In this document: positions 11,717-24,258 of the stretch, piece by piece
How the letters are laid out: each line of letters begins with the position of its first letter
Numbering within the stretch: the first letter of the stretch is position 1
Source: Dermanyssus gallinae
Taxonomy: Eukaryota > Arthropoda > Arachnida > Mesostigmata > Dermanyssidae
DNA length: 64,000 bases
Assembly (NCBI GenBank): GCA_003439945.1
Contig: QVRM01001387.1
Span: 310,001 to 374,000 of the forward strand
Direction: 5' to 3'
Notes under the pieces: model-generated
Databases searched by the model: none
The model's input: only the letters and a program-made list of their open reading frames with translations
What the model was told of the DNA's origin: nothing
Translations under genes and position numbers: made by a program

Positions 11717-12155
11717 GTTCGCGTACCGTCTGTGGTTGCTGCGGTTCTGCTGTGGCATCCCAATAAACCCATGAGGAAGGAAGTGCCACTATGCAAGTAA
11801 ACAGCAAGAATCGTGCGGTTGGACACTCTCGCTTGCTGCAAACTGGCCGCCGCAAACCCCCAGCAAAGTTTTCGGTGGCGGAACTTGGCCGCTCGCCGCA
11901 TCGGCAGCGTCGTCACCAGCCGCATCGACAGCAGCAGCAACTTCGTAGCCGACCGACCGGCCAACCACGCTGCGCCAGCCTGTTCGTCCACAACGGTCTC
12001 GCCAGCCACTGGACACCCCCGTCCGTTTCAAGTTCCTCCTGGCGCGTCTCGCCGGACAACCTAAACTACGGATAATCGACGCCTCATAGGGCAGAAAGTA
12101 TGCAACTTTTCACGTATTCACCGTCGACCTACGCAGCCGCATTATATACACGCGC

Positions 12156-12157
<2 letters not shown>
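11717..12157. other. CpG-rich unique DNA, no gene recognised
   Basis: Open on both strands for 80-120 codons (11653-12009 minus, 11791-12075 plus), with biased arginine/alanine/serine content typical of CpG-rich non-coding DNA. No motif found. Confidence 0.4.
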
Positions 12158-12215
<58 letters not shown>

Positions 12216-12233
12216 TATATATTTATATATGTA

Positions 12234-12275
<42 letters not shown>
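12158..12275. repeat. (TA)n microsatellite
   Basis: About 118 bases of TA with GTATATATATTATATATTTATATATG variants in the middle. Further short TA runs follow at 12348-12373 and 12460-12485. Confidence 0.97.
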
Positions 12276-12279
<4 letters not shown>

Positions 12280-13298
12280 AAGGCGAGCACTGCCGAGTGT
12301 GCAAACGTATTGTAATTGATTAATAAATCAACACAATATTTTCTATACATATATATATATATATAATTATATATCCAATGTCCCTGGTGAATGCATAAGG
12401 TTCTTATACCATCTCCTTGGGGAAGTCACCAACCCCGGTTTGTAACAATTGGCGCGATTATATATATATATAAATTTATATATTACAAAACGTATATATA
12501 CGTGTGAACACATGGACACATTCACAGGCATACATTGGCACGCAACTATATGTGCACACTAGTACAGTGCGGGGGGGGGGGCAATGTGACGTGACGGAAT
12601 CGCACGCCGCCGTGTGTCAATGAAAACAACACATCACGAATTGCCTGTTGTTCAAATTGTTGCGCCCCGCCGATTTTTCTCTCTGGTTGGTTCTCGAGTT
12701 TCTAACGGCGGTCCTATTGCGTAGCTCTCTATCGGTGTCGCCACCTCAACTTGCCATTCTCTTTTGCTATCTCTCTCGCGCGCGCGCGCCCACCGGACTA
12801 TTTTCACCCACCCCTGATCTCACTTGCCAATGGCGTGCGAGTGCGAATATTTAAATAGGCCTATTCGAATAACAATAATCATAACTTTTTATAATCACCA
12901 TTACCACCACCATCGCCACCATTGCGTTGCAATCGCGTTTTCAGTTTCACCACTCGCGACGACGTGGTCTTCAGCCGGAAGGATGGCAGTCACCATCATC
13001 ATCATCATACGGTGGTGCCAAAAATGGCCACCGACCGATCAAATTGCGTTCCCGTTCACAAAAGAACCAAGCAGGGAGGCATAAGAGCAAACAGATCGAA
13101 GAAGGAGAGCGCCGTATCTGTGTATGCATAAACTTATTTATCTATTTACTAATGACGAAAATGCCTATTGCTCAACAACGGTGAATAGTAAGAGGAGGAA
13201 AGTGTACGTGGCGAATTGAATGAGTTGAGAGCAACAACTTCTTCAAACTACACACACATACACACACACATATTTCTACTTCCAACCTATCATCTTTC
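12276..13298. other. Unique and simple-repeat DNA, no gene recognised
   Basis: Holds TA runs, a G homopolymer near 12570, a CG run (12777-12790), and CAC/ATC-rich stretches near 12895-13010. Nothing else supportable. Confidence 0.45.
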
Positions 13299-13462
13299 TA
13301 TTTATCTATCTATCGATACATCCGTCTATTTATCTATCTATCGATATATCCGTCTATTTATCTACCTATCGATATATCCGTCTATTTATCTATCTATCGA
13401 TATATCCGTCTATTTATCTATCTATCGATATATCCGTCTATTTATCTATCTATCTATCTAAA
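13299..13462. repeat. 28-bp minisatellite embedded in (TCTA)n
   Basis: Five head-to-tail copies of a 28-base unit that combines CGATATATCCGTC with TATTTATCTATCTAT. Copies differ at single positions (ATACATCC for ATATATCC, CTACCTAT for CTATCTAT). The last copy grades into plain TCTA repeat. Units are adjacent with no unique spacers, so it is a minisatellite and not a CRISPR array. Confidence 0.93.
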
Positions 13463-14396
13463 TAGCTGTCCATATGTCTAGCCATTTATTACCGGCTTTG
13501 CTGTCGTGTGTGAAATGTCCAGTGCCAGTGGCAACAATGGTTATAGGGCTGTCGCAAGCGCAGCCGCAGAGTTCGCAAAGTCCATAGCACCGTCCGATGG
13601 CCACAATGACCACCGCACGCGACGGCCTGTCGAACTTCGGTGTTGTCATTGGTGGCTGGCGCATTGACACCGAACATTCTCTGCGACACTTTGCCTGCTG
13701 GTGACCTCGTCTGCCTCACAGCCCCGTTTTCCTCCTTCATCCTCCTCTACTTCTTCTTCTTCTTTGATGACAAAAACAATGATGATGATGATGATAATAA
13801 TAATGATGGTAAACAGCAAACTCTTTAAACTCTCCGTTCGTCCATCAATCGTGCATAACTCGAGGGTCTATCCGGGGAATAGATCCAGCGCGCCGCGTGT
13901 CAGCTTGAATTGCAGTTGAGTTCTCATCCGCATGAGGTTTTTTTGGTCGGTAACTTTGCCAAGTTTAGAAGCCCGAGCTGGATAGATACGGAGAGCGAAT
14001 TTGATAGACAGAAAGAAAAAAAAAAGAGAGAGAGAGAGAGACGAAACCGCGCGCCTTTCTGCGCGTAACACTGCTCTCCACTGCTCGGGTCAGATCTGTC
14101 ACTGTGTTCAGTAGCTGGCAGAGTGCCAGTTTACGTCGCCAGTCTACGACAGCCTAGAAGGAGGAGGAGGCGGTGGCGGCGGCGGAGGCATACCACCCAC
14201 GAGACTCTCGGGTGTCGTCATTAATCTTCTTCTTCGCTATCTCTACCAGAGACGTCCGGTAACGTGAGACAGTACTCGTCCGTAGTAATCGATATAATAG
14301 CAACCGCAACAGCAACAGCAGCAGTAGCAGTAACACCAGCACCAGTAGTTACTCTAACTACACCCACCACTTCTACTACTACTACTACTTCTTCTG

Positions 14397-14398
<2 letters not shown>
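13463..14398. other. Unique and simple-repeat DNA, no gene recognised
   Basis: Includes a GAT/AAT run near 13780-13808 and an A9 plus (GA)n tract near 14012-14041. No domain seen in any frame. Confidence 0.45.
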
Positions 14399-14441
<43 letters not shown>

Positions 14442-14457
14442 TATATATATATATATA
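14399..14457. repeat. (TA)n / (CA)n microsatellite
   Basis: TA tract with a central ACACACA interruption, preceded by a CTA/CTT trinucleotide run. Confidence 0.96.
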
Positions 14458-15371
14458 CTATTACTGATACTAGTTCTGTTACACTATTTCTGCTACTGCG
14501 TCTGCTATACTATTACTGCTACTACTACGTATAATAAACATAGTAATAACATTAAAAGATCAATAGGCGTGTATGGAAGAGCGAAATACGACGCTGCGTT
14601 ACGTCAATAATCACCGTTGTTGTGTGACCGGCGCCGCTGAACTTGTTGTTGCTGCTGCCAGCGCTGCACCACGCTGTGCCAAGCTGACCACTAAACACAC
14701 GGCAATAATAATCATAATAATAATCATGGTGGCAGTGGTCAAATACAGTGTTTAGGTGTGTGATCGCTACGGTGGTATGGTGCTGGAATGCCGTCTCGGT
14801 CGGCCGCTCGATAACGAACAAGTCGGTAGTGGCCGCAGCGGCGACCACGAAGTTCCGTACAGTATCGTAATAGCGGGCGACAATCGATCAATCGACCGAA
14901 AATATGACAGCAAAATGCTGCCAAAAATAGAAAGGAACAGAAGCAGCTCAGTCGCGCAGCGCGGTGCAGACACGACAACATCAGGTACAACAACACAAAT
15001 GCTAACAATAGTGCGCCGATATACGTCGAAAAGCCACCAAACAAACAATGACGTACCGAACTATTGACCACCACAACAACAACAACAACAACAACAGAAC
15101 ATCTGGCGGTACAAGCAACAGTGATAGAAGCAGCAGTCAATAATAATAATAATAATTCCGTTTCCAACAAAGATACTTGAGAACTCAAATGAAGAACACG
15201 ATGATGCGCGGAGACTTCATCAGGTAGAGAGAGAGGGGCAGAGAGAGAGAGAGAGAGAGAGCACGAGAGCAGCAAGCCTCGACAACGAACAAGGCAAAGG
15301 GATTTATTGTATTACATTTGTTATACTATAAGCACGGATGATCCCACGATCAGAGACTTGGTCCCTGCCTG
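14458..15371. other. Unique DNA with AAT, CAA and GA runs
   Basis: AAT runs near 14706-14726 and 15140-15155, a CAA run 15072-15096 and a GA run 15240-15262. The 178-codon minus frame at 14739-15275 passes through the GA and CAA runs and shows no family signature. Confidence 0.45.
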
Positions 15372-15593
15372 CTACGCCACCTCACTCTTCATACCGTTTG
15401 GCTCCGTCGCAAAGTCACTGATTGAGAAAGCTACGATTCGGTGGTCAGAAATTGGATCCAATTGGCAATTGATTACCTGAAGAGCGCCCAATCGGCATAC
15501 GCTGGATAAATACATAGGCAGAAAATCGACCAGAGAAGTTCTAGAACTCTCTTCTCGAAAAACCAAGGCGACCGCGCCGTATTTTAGTGGCAC
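15372..15593 (-). pseudogene. Possible LINE endonuclease fragment
   Basis: The minus frame contains VINCQLDPISDHRIVAFSI. This resembles the end of the apurinic-type endonuclease domain of R1/Jockey-type non-LTR retrotransposons, where SDHxxI/V follows a short strand and precedes a hydrophobic strand. Upstream is a hydrophobic LVDFLPMYLSSV stretch that could align with the preceding strands. The rest of the domain is not readable and no neighbouring RT was found. If correct, it is a short 5'-region scrap; it could equally be chance. Confidence 0.3.
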
Positions 15594-16562
15594 AACATGT
15601 CCTTTAGAACAGGCTGGCTCAAAGCCTTGTCCTTGTCCCTTCAGCTCGGCTAAATCATACTGAATCCTAATCCGTTTCGCATGGCGTACGCGCTCCCGAG
15701 GATAGCTGTCCCGGTCTGCGAGTCATTCTTACGCAAACTAGGTAATGGAGAGGCCGCGGATTCTGATAGCCTGCACCCACTGAGCTGCCTCTAAAGCCTC
15801 GATAGACTACCTAAACGTGCAGCAGAACTCAACCGAAGAATGATCTGAAGAGCTCTCAGAAGCGCCGGTCTGACAACCACTCCCGAACCAAGATACCTAG
15901 CCAGTTACCGGTGAAGCAAAACCTGACGGAGTAACTACTCTATGATGGGCACATGGGAAATACTTTGCGTAGGACGTGACGGCCTCATGTACTCATGCGG
16001 CCATATCCACCTTGTATTTGGCTGTTGATGTTAAGAAAACGCAGCTTCTGTTGTGAGCGCCAATGAACAATGAAGGAGGTCGACCAGGCGTTCACTAATA
16101 ATAGTTAATTTTGTTACCAAACTGCTGCCAGCCGTTACATGTACAGATTAAACTCCTTATATGTGCATCAGTTCGTTAAGGCTTCCCTCTCTCCCTCTCG
16201 GAAACGTGTCAAGAATCATTCTCGCGTTGCCGCGCTATACTTCTATGCGGCGATGCGCTGCTTCAGGAGAGCCGTGGATCGTCACAATTACAGTTCCGTC
16301 AAGTGCCGCAATTCAGCGTCAGTATATATGGCAGCAAATCTTCGACATTGGGACTCCTCGGGAAGTACATAGCTGCCGGCACGGTAGTACTTTTGCTACA
16401 CTGTAGTTGCTGGATGAGATCTGACGCCAGCCGAATAATGCACGATTGTTGATCGACAAATAATGGCCCGGCAGGTTAGTGTCGTCGAAGTTTGTCGAAG
16501 TATGTAGTGCTCTCCCAACGTGAATGCTATTTACTGTACACATCTTGGCTCATAATATCTAC
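15594..16562. other. Unique DNA, no gene recognised
   Basis: No repeats of note and no recognisable coding frame. Confidence 0.4.
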
Positions 16563-16772
<210 letters not shown>

Positions 16773-17427
16773 ATGTATATATATATATATATAAACATAT
16801 TTTTGAAGTGCAACTAATCAATACCTAGGTAGCTGCACTATCGCTGGTCCTACTAAATATCATTACCTCCTACTAAACGTGAATATTGCGACTGTATTCG
16901 ATGTGCAGAATGCGCGTTTCGGCTACTGGGAGTTGGCGTGAGTGAACAGCAGTGAAGAGAGGTAGAGAGCCAGGTAGAAAGCGCGAGAGGAGAGAAGCTA
17001 TTCGCTATTCGTGCTATTCGCGTGCACGAATCACTGCATCAGCAGCAGCCCTCATCAGACTCAGCAGCACCAGCAATGGCCGCATCGAAAGAGCTTCGCC
17101 ATGAACTGAACATAAAGATGACCAGACCGTCAGGCAGGCAGCGTCTTCAACGATCAGCTCAGCAACAGCTACAGCGAGAACAAAAAAACGCCTCAACAAC
17201 AGCGAATCACATAACGAAGCGAAGAAAACGTTGGTCAGCGTCAACAACAACAAGAACAACAACAACAGCAGAAGTAGATGTAGAAGTCTGGCGAGTCAAC
17301 TGCCTGACGATGTCTGACGTAGCAACGGGTACAATCATTCGAATCACCGCCGGTCGAACGAACGGCACGCTCTTCAAGCAGGCAGAATAGCACCGACAGA
17401 AAACAGAAGACGTCGACGGCGTCGTTA
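16773..17427. other. Unique DNA, no gene recognised
   Basis: A short TA run at 16776-16793, then unique sequence grading into CAG/CAA-rich DNA (17030-17280). Open frames are repeat-linked. Confidence 0.4.
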
Positions 17428-17499
17428 TTGTTGTTGTTGTTGTTGTTGTTGTTTGTCGTTGTCGAGGAAATAACCGCAATAAACAAGAGCGACAGCAGC

Positions 17500-17567
<68 letters not shown>

Positions 17568-17572
17568 CGACG
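17428..17572. repeat. Inverted GTT and CAA trinucleotide arrays
   Basis: A GTT array (17428-17460) is followed, after about 40 bases, by a CAA array (17500-17570) on the same strand. The arrays are reverse complements and could pair into a hairpin. PolyN, polyC and polyL frames across them are artefacts. Confidence 0.93.
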
Positions 17573-18396
17573 AAGACAGCAACAACAGGGAGAAAAAGAG
17601 GAAGAACTAAAGAAAGTCGTATACCTAATGGAGAGCCAGTGAGCGAGCAACAGGGAAAAACAAAATCACGGCGTACAGTAGTAAATCGCCTCTCAATGAC
17701 AATCCAATGATACTGGAATGAATAATAATAATAATATTAATAATAATGATGATGATAATAATAATAATGGAAACACAACCTAAAAATTAAGTTCATGAGT
17801 GGTAGTAGTAGTGGTGGTTGCGGCAATGGTATTAGCTTGTGGTGTTTATCTAAGAAACCACAGTGCATTGACGCCATCCTGCTTGAGAGTTTCCGTGATC
17901 CGGTTTAGACTTTGCTACGCACACAAATTACCCATCAGATCTATGTAAACCCCACTACATACGCACCCATCTGCATGGGCACATCTAATAAACACACGTT
18001 GTCGCTGCCACCACGCCACGCAGCCAGACACCTGCACGCTTCGGAGCGCGTACATATGTTTGCATGGGTTCATCATACATGCACGCAGCTAGCTACATGG
18101 TGATCACCTCAACATTCGGCACCGACGCACCGGTCATTGGTCACTGGCTGTCCGCCATGCAAAAAAGACGCTTTTTTTTTTAACTCAATCTCTTTCGCTT
18201 CCTCTCTCTCTCTCTCTCGCTCCACTCTCTCCCTTCCTCTCTACTCTGTACCGTCTCGGGTCGTCACGTCAAAATCTACCGTCGAAACGAAACGTCAACT
18301 ACAAGGGAGGACACATACAACACACTCAGCAAGCCTCTGGTTGATACTGAACGCCGTGGTATCTCGTAATGTTGTTGTTGTTGTGTCTGTATATAA
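17573..18396. other. Unique DNA with AAT/GAT and CT runs
   Basis: AAT/GAT run 17718-17768 and CT run 18202-18222. No gene recognised. Confidence 0.45.
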
Positions 18397-18440
18397 CAAC
18401 CATATATAATGTATGTATATAACATTATATATGGTTGTTG
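18397..18440. repeat. Small perfect inverted repeat
   Basis: Arms of 17 bases, ACAACCATATATAATGT and its complement, separated by about 10 bases. The arms lie between GTT-rich stretches on both sides, so part of the symmetry may come from repeat sequence. Confidence 0.8.
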
Positions 18441-19627
18441 CTGTTGCTATCCTTGTTGTTGTCGTTGTTGCTGTGGTTGTTGTTAATCGACGTCGTGGTG
18501 AGCGTGGTGCTCAACGAATCGACAATAGACAGATAATTGGTGCAGCTTGTTACAGCTGGACAGCCTCGGTTGCACAACGCACACATCGTCCACCCCATAC
18601 AAAATTTCGATAACCTACCATGGGCAGACTTCTCCTGCCAAGCACTATGTTGCAATTAGCTAGCCGAATTTAGAGTGGCTTTGATGTCATGAGTTGTGGA
18701 TTCGATTCTGACACAGCGCAATGGTACGAATATATATATATATATATATATAGATATAGCCACGGCTAATCGAACATGACATATAGACAGGCGCTTTTCA
18801 TTCGGTTTTCTGCTGGCGAAGGATGTTAAAGGCGCTGTAGGTATAATAGCTTGACAGCAGACATGTAACACACGAACAGGCGGACGGCGTCAATTCCCCC
18901 TTTCGCAGGAATTTCTGTTCTGGCCAGCAGCGTTTGTTGGGTTGCCAAAAAAAACTTCAGAAGAAAAAAAAACTGAAGAATCTTGCCGCCCGTCAGCTAA
19001 CCTCTGTCAAGGTTTTGGTGGTTTCCACCACCAATACATAGCCAGACAGATAGCCAGATAGATGGATGGATGATGTAATACAAAATGCGTTGTCATCATT
19101 ACAGTCACACACATATATGTCTAGTGACCAGAGAAGCTTGTGCGGTGCTGATCGTCGCAGACCTCATCAGCAGCAGCGGCAGCAACAACCACAGCAACAG
19201 CAAAAAAAATACCGTCTTTGTCATAACGACCAATGACTTCATCATCGTCATCATCATCATCATTATTACCACCAGTTTCACATCAGCTATCACATTCATT
19301 CACACCATCATCGGGGCTGGAGAGGTAAACTTCAGCGGCGAATAAATACGTATAGATATCGATATCTGGGCTATCAAAGGGGCTATCGAACGAATATTCG
19401 GCAGCCAATCGTGGTTGGTGGTGGCGGTGGTAAAAGAAAGAAAACTGGCTATGGATTTAGTCGGCCGACAAAATGTCGGTCAGTTCGATCGTCCAACAAG
19501 GGCCCAACGATCGTAACATTATCATTATCGTCATCATCATAACGTAACAATGTAGTTAAGCGGTTCGGCAGGTCATACTGCACAACATAGAGTATTTGGT
19601 GTCAGAGAAATAGCACCGGCCAAACCA
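18441..19627. other. Unique DNA with GTT, TA and ATC runs
   Basis: GTT-rich 18428-18485, TA 18728-18753 and ATC/TCA runs 19238-19265. Around 18690-18712 a GGATTCGATTCTGAC motif resembles a pol III B box, but no A box or partner copy was found. Confidence 0.4.
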
Positions 19628-19862
19628 ACAACAGCAGCAACAACAACAACAAAACAATCAGAAAGGCACCTACAACAACAGCCGCAGCAATTGTAAAAAT
19701 AATAACAACAAGAATACTAGCAGCAACAACAACAACACTAGCAACAACAACGACACTGGCAACATCAACAATAGTGAATACAACAATCATTCAAGCAAAA
19801 AAGAGCATCGTCCAGTACAACAACAACGACAACGACAACAACAACGACAACGACAACAACAA
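19628..19862. repeat. Imperfect (CAA)n-rich tract
   Basis: Discontinuous AAC/CAA and CGACAA units over about 235 bases. Open frames through it are compositional. Confidence 0.9.
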
Positions 19863-20283
19863 CTACAGCGGACGACCACGCAATGTCACAATAATGCCAC
19901 GCACAAGCGATATATCGCACGATACATACGAGACGAAACAACTACACAACAGCACGAACGGACAATTATATGATTGACACGTTCTCTGCAAGTGTTTACG
20001 CGCTTCAAGCGAGAAAGAAATGTCCCCTACGCATCGGCAAATGCTGAATGAATTCATTGTGGTTGTTGTCGGTGATATTGTTGTTTTTTGTTACTGCTGC
20101 TGCAGCTGCTGCTGCTGCTGCAGTTAACTCCACAACTGCAACTGCCACTGCAGCTGCCGCCACCAACCCGGCCTGAAAACTGCGCTTCAACCGCGGCCGG
20201 CCTTCAGCAATCGTTCAATCGTCAATTCAATCGGCAGCTGACAGAAAGCAAAGGATGAAGTCACTTGACTTGACGCCGTTGTA

Positions 20284-20400
20284 TTATAGTGGTTGTTGTT
20301 GTGTTGTTGTTGTTGTAGGTGTTGTTGTTGTGTTGTTGTTGTTGTAGGTGTTGTTGTTGTTGTTGCTGTTGGTGTAGGTGATGTTGTTGCTGCTGCTACT
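20284..20400. repeat. GTT-based minisatellite
   Basis: GTT repeat punctuated by GTAGGTGTTG, giving a higher-order unit of about 35 bases repeated two to three times. It is preceded at 20090-20125 by a CTG run. Confidence 0.88.
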
Positions 20401-20592
20401 GCTACTCCTGGTTAGTAGCCTCGTGCTTGCCTCGATCGGCTCACTGATGCCTATCGCAGTACATATATCGCAGCGTGGCGTGTCCTTGCAAAAAGGCGAG
20501 CGAACCAACAGCTGCGAAGCATTTTTACACTACAACACAACATGCATATCGCACCGCGGCATATATCTATACATATACCCATATCTATGTGA

Positions 20593-20598
20593 ATATAA

Positions 20599-20641
<43 letters not shown>
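20593..20641. repeat. (TA)n microsatellite
   Basis: TA tract of about 48 bases with AAATATA interruptions at the left. Confidence 0.97.
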
Positions 20642-20642
<1 letters not shown>

Positions 20643-21109
20643 AACACACAACAAACAAGACAATGTATCACTGCGCCTAGCTAAAGGCCCTGAACGTTCC
20701 TGTACGAGGACAAAGGCCTCAGAAGAGTAAAGCGATACTTGGCCTGCGGCGGAGCGTTCGACCATCGCTGAAAGTGATAAAGGTCGCACGGCTTCGCACA
20801 AAGCGAATCTACACCTACACTCGAGGGACACTTTCTGACCGAACTTCTCATGCGTGCATATAAATCCTCCTGTGGAAAGAATCATAGGCGGTGAAACCGG
20901 TTATTAGGTGTCGATTTCGGTAGCTTGTCGTAGACTTTGCTTGCTGAGTCTCCTCATAATATAACAGCATGTCTAGTTCAGTCGGCTTTTGCTCTTTTAC
21001 ACGTAAAGAGGTATTCGGTGAGCGCGTCTCTACTCTACGCAGGCTACTCGTTCTACAAGGAGAGGTCCAAGGACGCCAGCAAATACGTTACTAGCCGACA
21101 ATAGCTCGT
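20642..21109. other. Unique DNA, no gene recognised
   Basis: May hold the far C-terminal remains of the LINE relic that starts to its right, but no motif is readable. Confidence 0.35.
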
Positions 21110-21560
21110 ACGATGCTTGCTTCAAGAAGTTCGCTCGAAGTTAATGCCGTCAAAAGCTCTAAGGTTCTTTTTTTAGTTAGAGTTTTTAGGCCAGACGACC
21201 TATATTCCACACGAGGCTGCTGGCCCTATCGTCACTTCTGGGAATTCAACGGCTTTCTCCACCGATCTCCATCGATAGCTCGTGATGCCTATGCTGCCAC
21301 CCCATGCTGACGAAAGAAGAGCAGTCTGTTACAGATTCATCGACACTTCGTGCTTGGTAAACGTCGCTCCCTGTATTGAAAATACTATTCCTACATATAC
21401 AAACGCTCATGCATATTCTGATTTTAGACACTCCGCATAGTTATCCGCATACTCTTCTCCCCCACCCCATTTTCGCGACGAAACTTAATCCCCTTTGTTT
21501 TATGTAAATTGATCTCCAGGGATTGCTGTCGACATTCAGCTGTAATGTGGCCAACGATTG
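21110..21560 (-). pseudogene. Degenerate LINE reverse transcriptase (C-terminal part)
   Basis: On the minus strand, read across frames, SLEINLHKTKGIKFRRE matches the LxINxxKTKxMxFRR block that follows the YADD box in non-LTR reverse transcriptases. It is followed at the expected distance by FVYVGIVFSIQG, the family F.YLGVxFSxxG block. A poorly conserved thumb-like stretch continues to about 21110. The YADD box itself would lie under or beyond the TA array at 21609. Stops and frameshifts show it is dead. The pattern suits an R1/RTE-like lineage, but clade cannot be settled. Confidence 0.5.
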
Positions 21561-21607
21561 CAAAAATTGAGATGAAACGCGCACAGATAGAGTATTAGGC
21601 CTTCTGC

Positions 21608-21766
<159 letters not shown>

Positions 21767-22011
21767 TCACTAAACCTCTTTGTAGTTCATTATCAGTAAA
21801 TTATATTCTTTATTTTAAGGCACTTAACCCATATATGCATTTGCTAATCACCAAACAGCTATGCTAGTCGCAGAGCATGGCATAGTATGTATAGTCCGCT
21901 CTCTGCCATAACGTATTATACGTAAGCATTTATTATATATAGTTTGACCTTGACGGCGCTATGCTGAGATCGTGGTTGTCAAACGTCACTCAGCAGCAGT
22001 AACAGTTGGTC
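21767..22011. other. Unique DNA
   Basis: No feature seen. Confidence 0.4.
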
Positions 22012-22190
22012 GAGCCCGGTGGCGTGGTGCATTCGTCTGCGCCTACTCGCAACCGGAGGAGACACATAGGTGCGCGGGTTCGAGCCCCACCGTTGCCCCA
22101 CATTTGTATTTACGGAAATTCGTCTATTAAGCAATGCGAAAAGCAGCCTCGTAAACGTTGGAAATCTTGACTGAAGGTCAGCCCGAAAAC
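22012..22190 (+). mobile_element. tRNA-derived SINE, family A
   Basis: The head is tRNA-like: GCCCGGTGGCGTGGTGC fits an A box region, and GGGTTCGAGCCCCACCG is a good B box with T-loop symmetry. The head is followed by a body with AAGCAATGCGAAAAG and, near the end, GGTCAGCCCGAAAA. Three related copies at 24095-24258, 30797-30985 and 49690-49836 (minus) share the same head-body order. Pol III transcription and LINE-dependent mobility are known for SINEs in general. No clear target-site duplication could be read. Confidence 0.85.
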
Positions 22191-23166
22191 TTTACTTAGC
22201 AAGAGTAGGGACCATCATAGCATGCGCTTGGACGTACCTGGACGTACTGTGCGTCATGCCTGCCATGACGGACCGGTAACCATGGTGGTCATAAACCACC
22301 GGTACAAGACCACAATCAGCATGGCAAATAGGAGGGAGGGGGGGGGGTGGCGAAATGGCGCTTGAATCGAGTGCCTAGAGTCGGTCCCGGCTTTAGCCTA
22401 CTTTTGCTACTATACTTATATAGCCTACTATATCCGGGCCAGGGCCAGTATTACCAGAGTGATATACGGTTCTCGGCGGACGAGCACCGTAAAGCAAGCA
22501 GAGTAACGCTGGAAAGCACCAAAAGACACTTTAATGACATCCTGGCCTACCCAACTAAACACCTGGCTGACTGGCTGGGGCTTGTTGTTCAGCTGCCATC
22601 CAGTATGCGTCCGTGCGTGCATGCTTCTACTACGACTACTATTACTACTACTACGGAAAGTTCGAATAGATCTAGTAATATAAACTAGTAATAGCAATCA
22701 TACATACAGTATGCCATCATTAGTGCGATTATAATGACGCTTATTTTTGTTTAGTCGAACTGTTGTCCAACCAAGTACTAGTAATGATTGGTCCTACTCT
22801 CACGCTTCGATTTGCTTGTCCCCGCTAATCATCGGCACGCTAAAGTCAGTCGGCACCTGCGTCACTGTGATCATCAGAAAAAGCGCGCGGGGGGAAAAAG
22901 CCCATGACCGTAAGCTGATCGCTCGTAGCTGATAATATAAATCAGATGATGGCAATCGAACTCGTTCTTTCGTAGCGTTTGCGCCAGCGCGGTGCGGTTA
23001 ATTAACTACGGTTCGCGGGCATTCGTTATTGAACGCTTACTATTACTATTATTAGTAGAAGAGTCGCTGTTAAGATGAAAGACCTGTTGCCTACCACTTT
23101 CGACCAGTTCTGTACGGGGTCGCTGCGCATTGTCGTGGCCGTTTATCCCCTTCCTTGTTTCCTATC

Positions 23167-23198
<32 letters not shown>

Positions 23199-24094
23199 AC
23201 CCCCAAACGATTTCTCACTAACTTTACTACGATCAAATCGACAGACGCTTAATGCTCATTTATTGTTGCTGTTATAGTTGTGGTTAATGCTGCTGCTGTT
23301 GTCGTCGTCGTTTTTAGTGCTACCACTATTGGGTTTGATTGCGGCCCGGCAACGGACAACACTCGGCTTTAGCGTTATCGTTGTCGTCGTCGTCGGCGTC
23401 GTCGCTCCATGTACGTTTACGAGACCTTGCCGACGACATGTACGAAGTACAAATTAAGTTCGACGGCCTGATAAACTGCTCTAGACAGCAAGCAAATGCC
23501 TCGATAGTGAGGCCTCTGATGAGGTTGTCCCTGCTGCCGACTTGAGATCATCGTAAGCGATTACTACAGCAACAAGAACAGCAACAACAGCAACAGCAAC
23601 AACAACAACAACAACACCAGAAACAACAACAACAGAAACAGCAATGCCACCGACATCACCATCATCAACAGCAGTAGCAGCAGCAACAACGATTCGTAGA
23701 CTTTTTTCTGCCTACGGGAACGAACGTTCGGAAGCATCACAAGTCTTTTTGCCCTACGTTCTGCCAACATATATCGTTGCGCAACAACTGTCATCGACAA
23801 ACAGAGCAGTGGCGACTTATGCAATCTATATACATATATCGACTGCCACGATAATCCATTACTAAGAATGTATTCTGTTTTATCCTATTACTCACTCATG
23901 AGCCGGCTGTGGAGGCAATGCGTGTAGCGCTTAGTCACAAAGACGTTATTATTACTTTTAGATGAAAAATCCGTAGCAATCATTCAAGCACCCAGAATCA
24001 GACCCCGAGTCGAGATTGCGTCTCGTCATTTCACAGACCACGTCTTGTTGCTGCCACACCAATCGAGTAAAAACCGCTGGGATGCATCTCATTG
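22191..24094. other. Unique and simple-repeat DNA, no gene recognised
   Basis: G-run 22328-22347, (CT)n 23168-23194, CGT run 23378-23405 and CAA/CAG-rich 23570-23690. The 113-codon plus frame at 22347-22688 starts with a hydrophobic stretch (LLLLYLYSLLY) like a signal peptide, but nothing downstream is recognisable. Confidence 0.4.
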
Positions 24095-24258
24095 TTGAGA
24101 CGGGAACCACAGGACAGAGCTTCCGGAGGAGACACATCGATGCATAGGTTCGGTTCCCGCCGTCCCACATTTGTACTCATGGGGGCCGCCTTACAAAGCA
24201 ATGCGAAAGCAATCAGTTGACGTTAAATGTTGGCTGAGAGTCAGCCCGAAAAAAAACC
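24095..24258 (+). mobile_element. SINE family A, 5' degenerate copy
   Basis: Matches family A from CGGAGGAGACACATCGATGCATAGGTTCGG onward, split here as CGGAGGAGACACATC and a B box GGTTCGGTTCCCGCC. The body AAGCAATGCGAAAGC and GTCAGCCCGAAAA is conserved. The 5' part of the tRNA head is diverged or replaced. Confidence 0.8.

Noticed and set aside
13299..13462. CRISPR-like array
   Set aside because: 28-base units are directly adjacent without spacers, in a eukaryotic simple-repeat context.
22012..22090. Functional tRNA gene
   Set aside because: A and B boxes present but no proper cloverleaf or acceptor pairing that I can draw, and three other copies share the downstream body; it is a SINE.
22347..22688. 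Frame with signal-peptide-like hydrophobic start
   Set aside because: Begins in a G-rich run, no downstream homology, and ends in a CTA repeat; insufficient.
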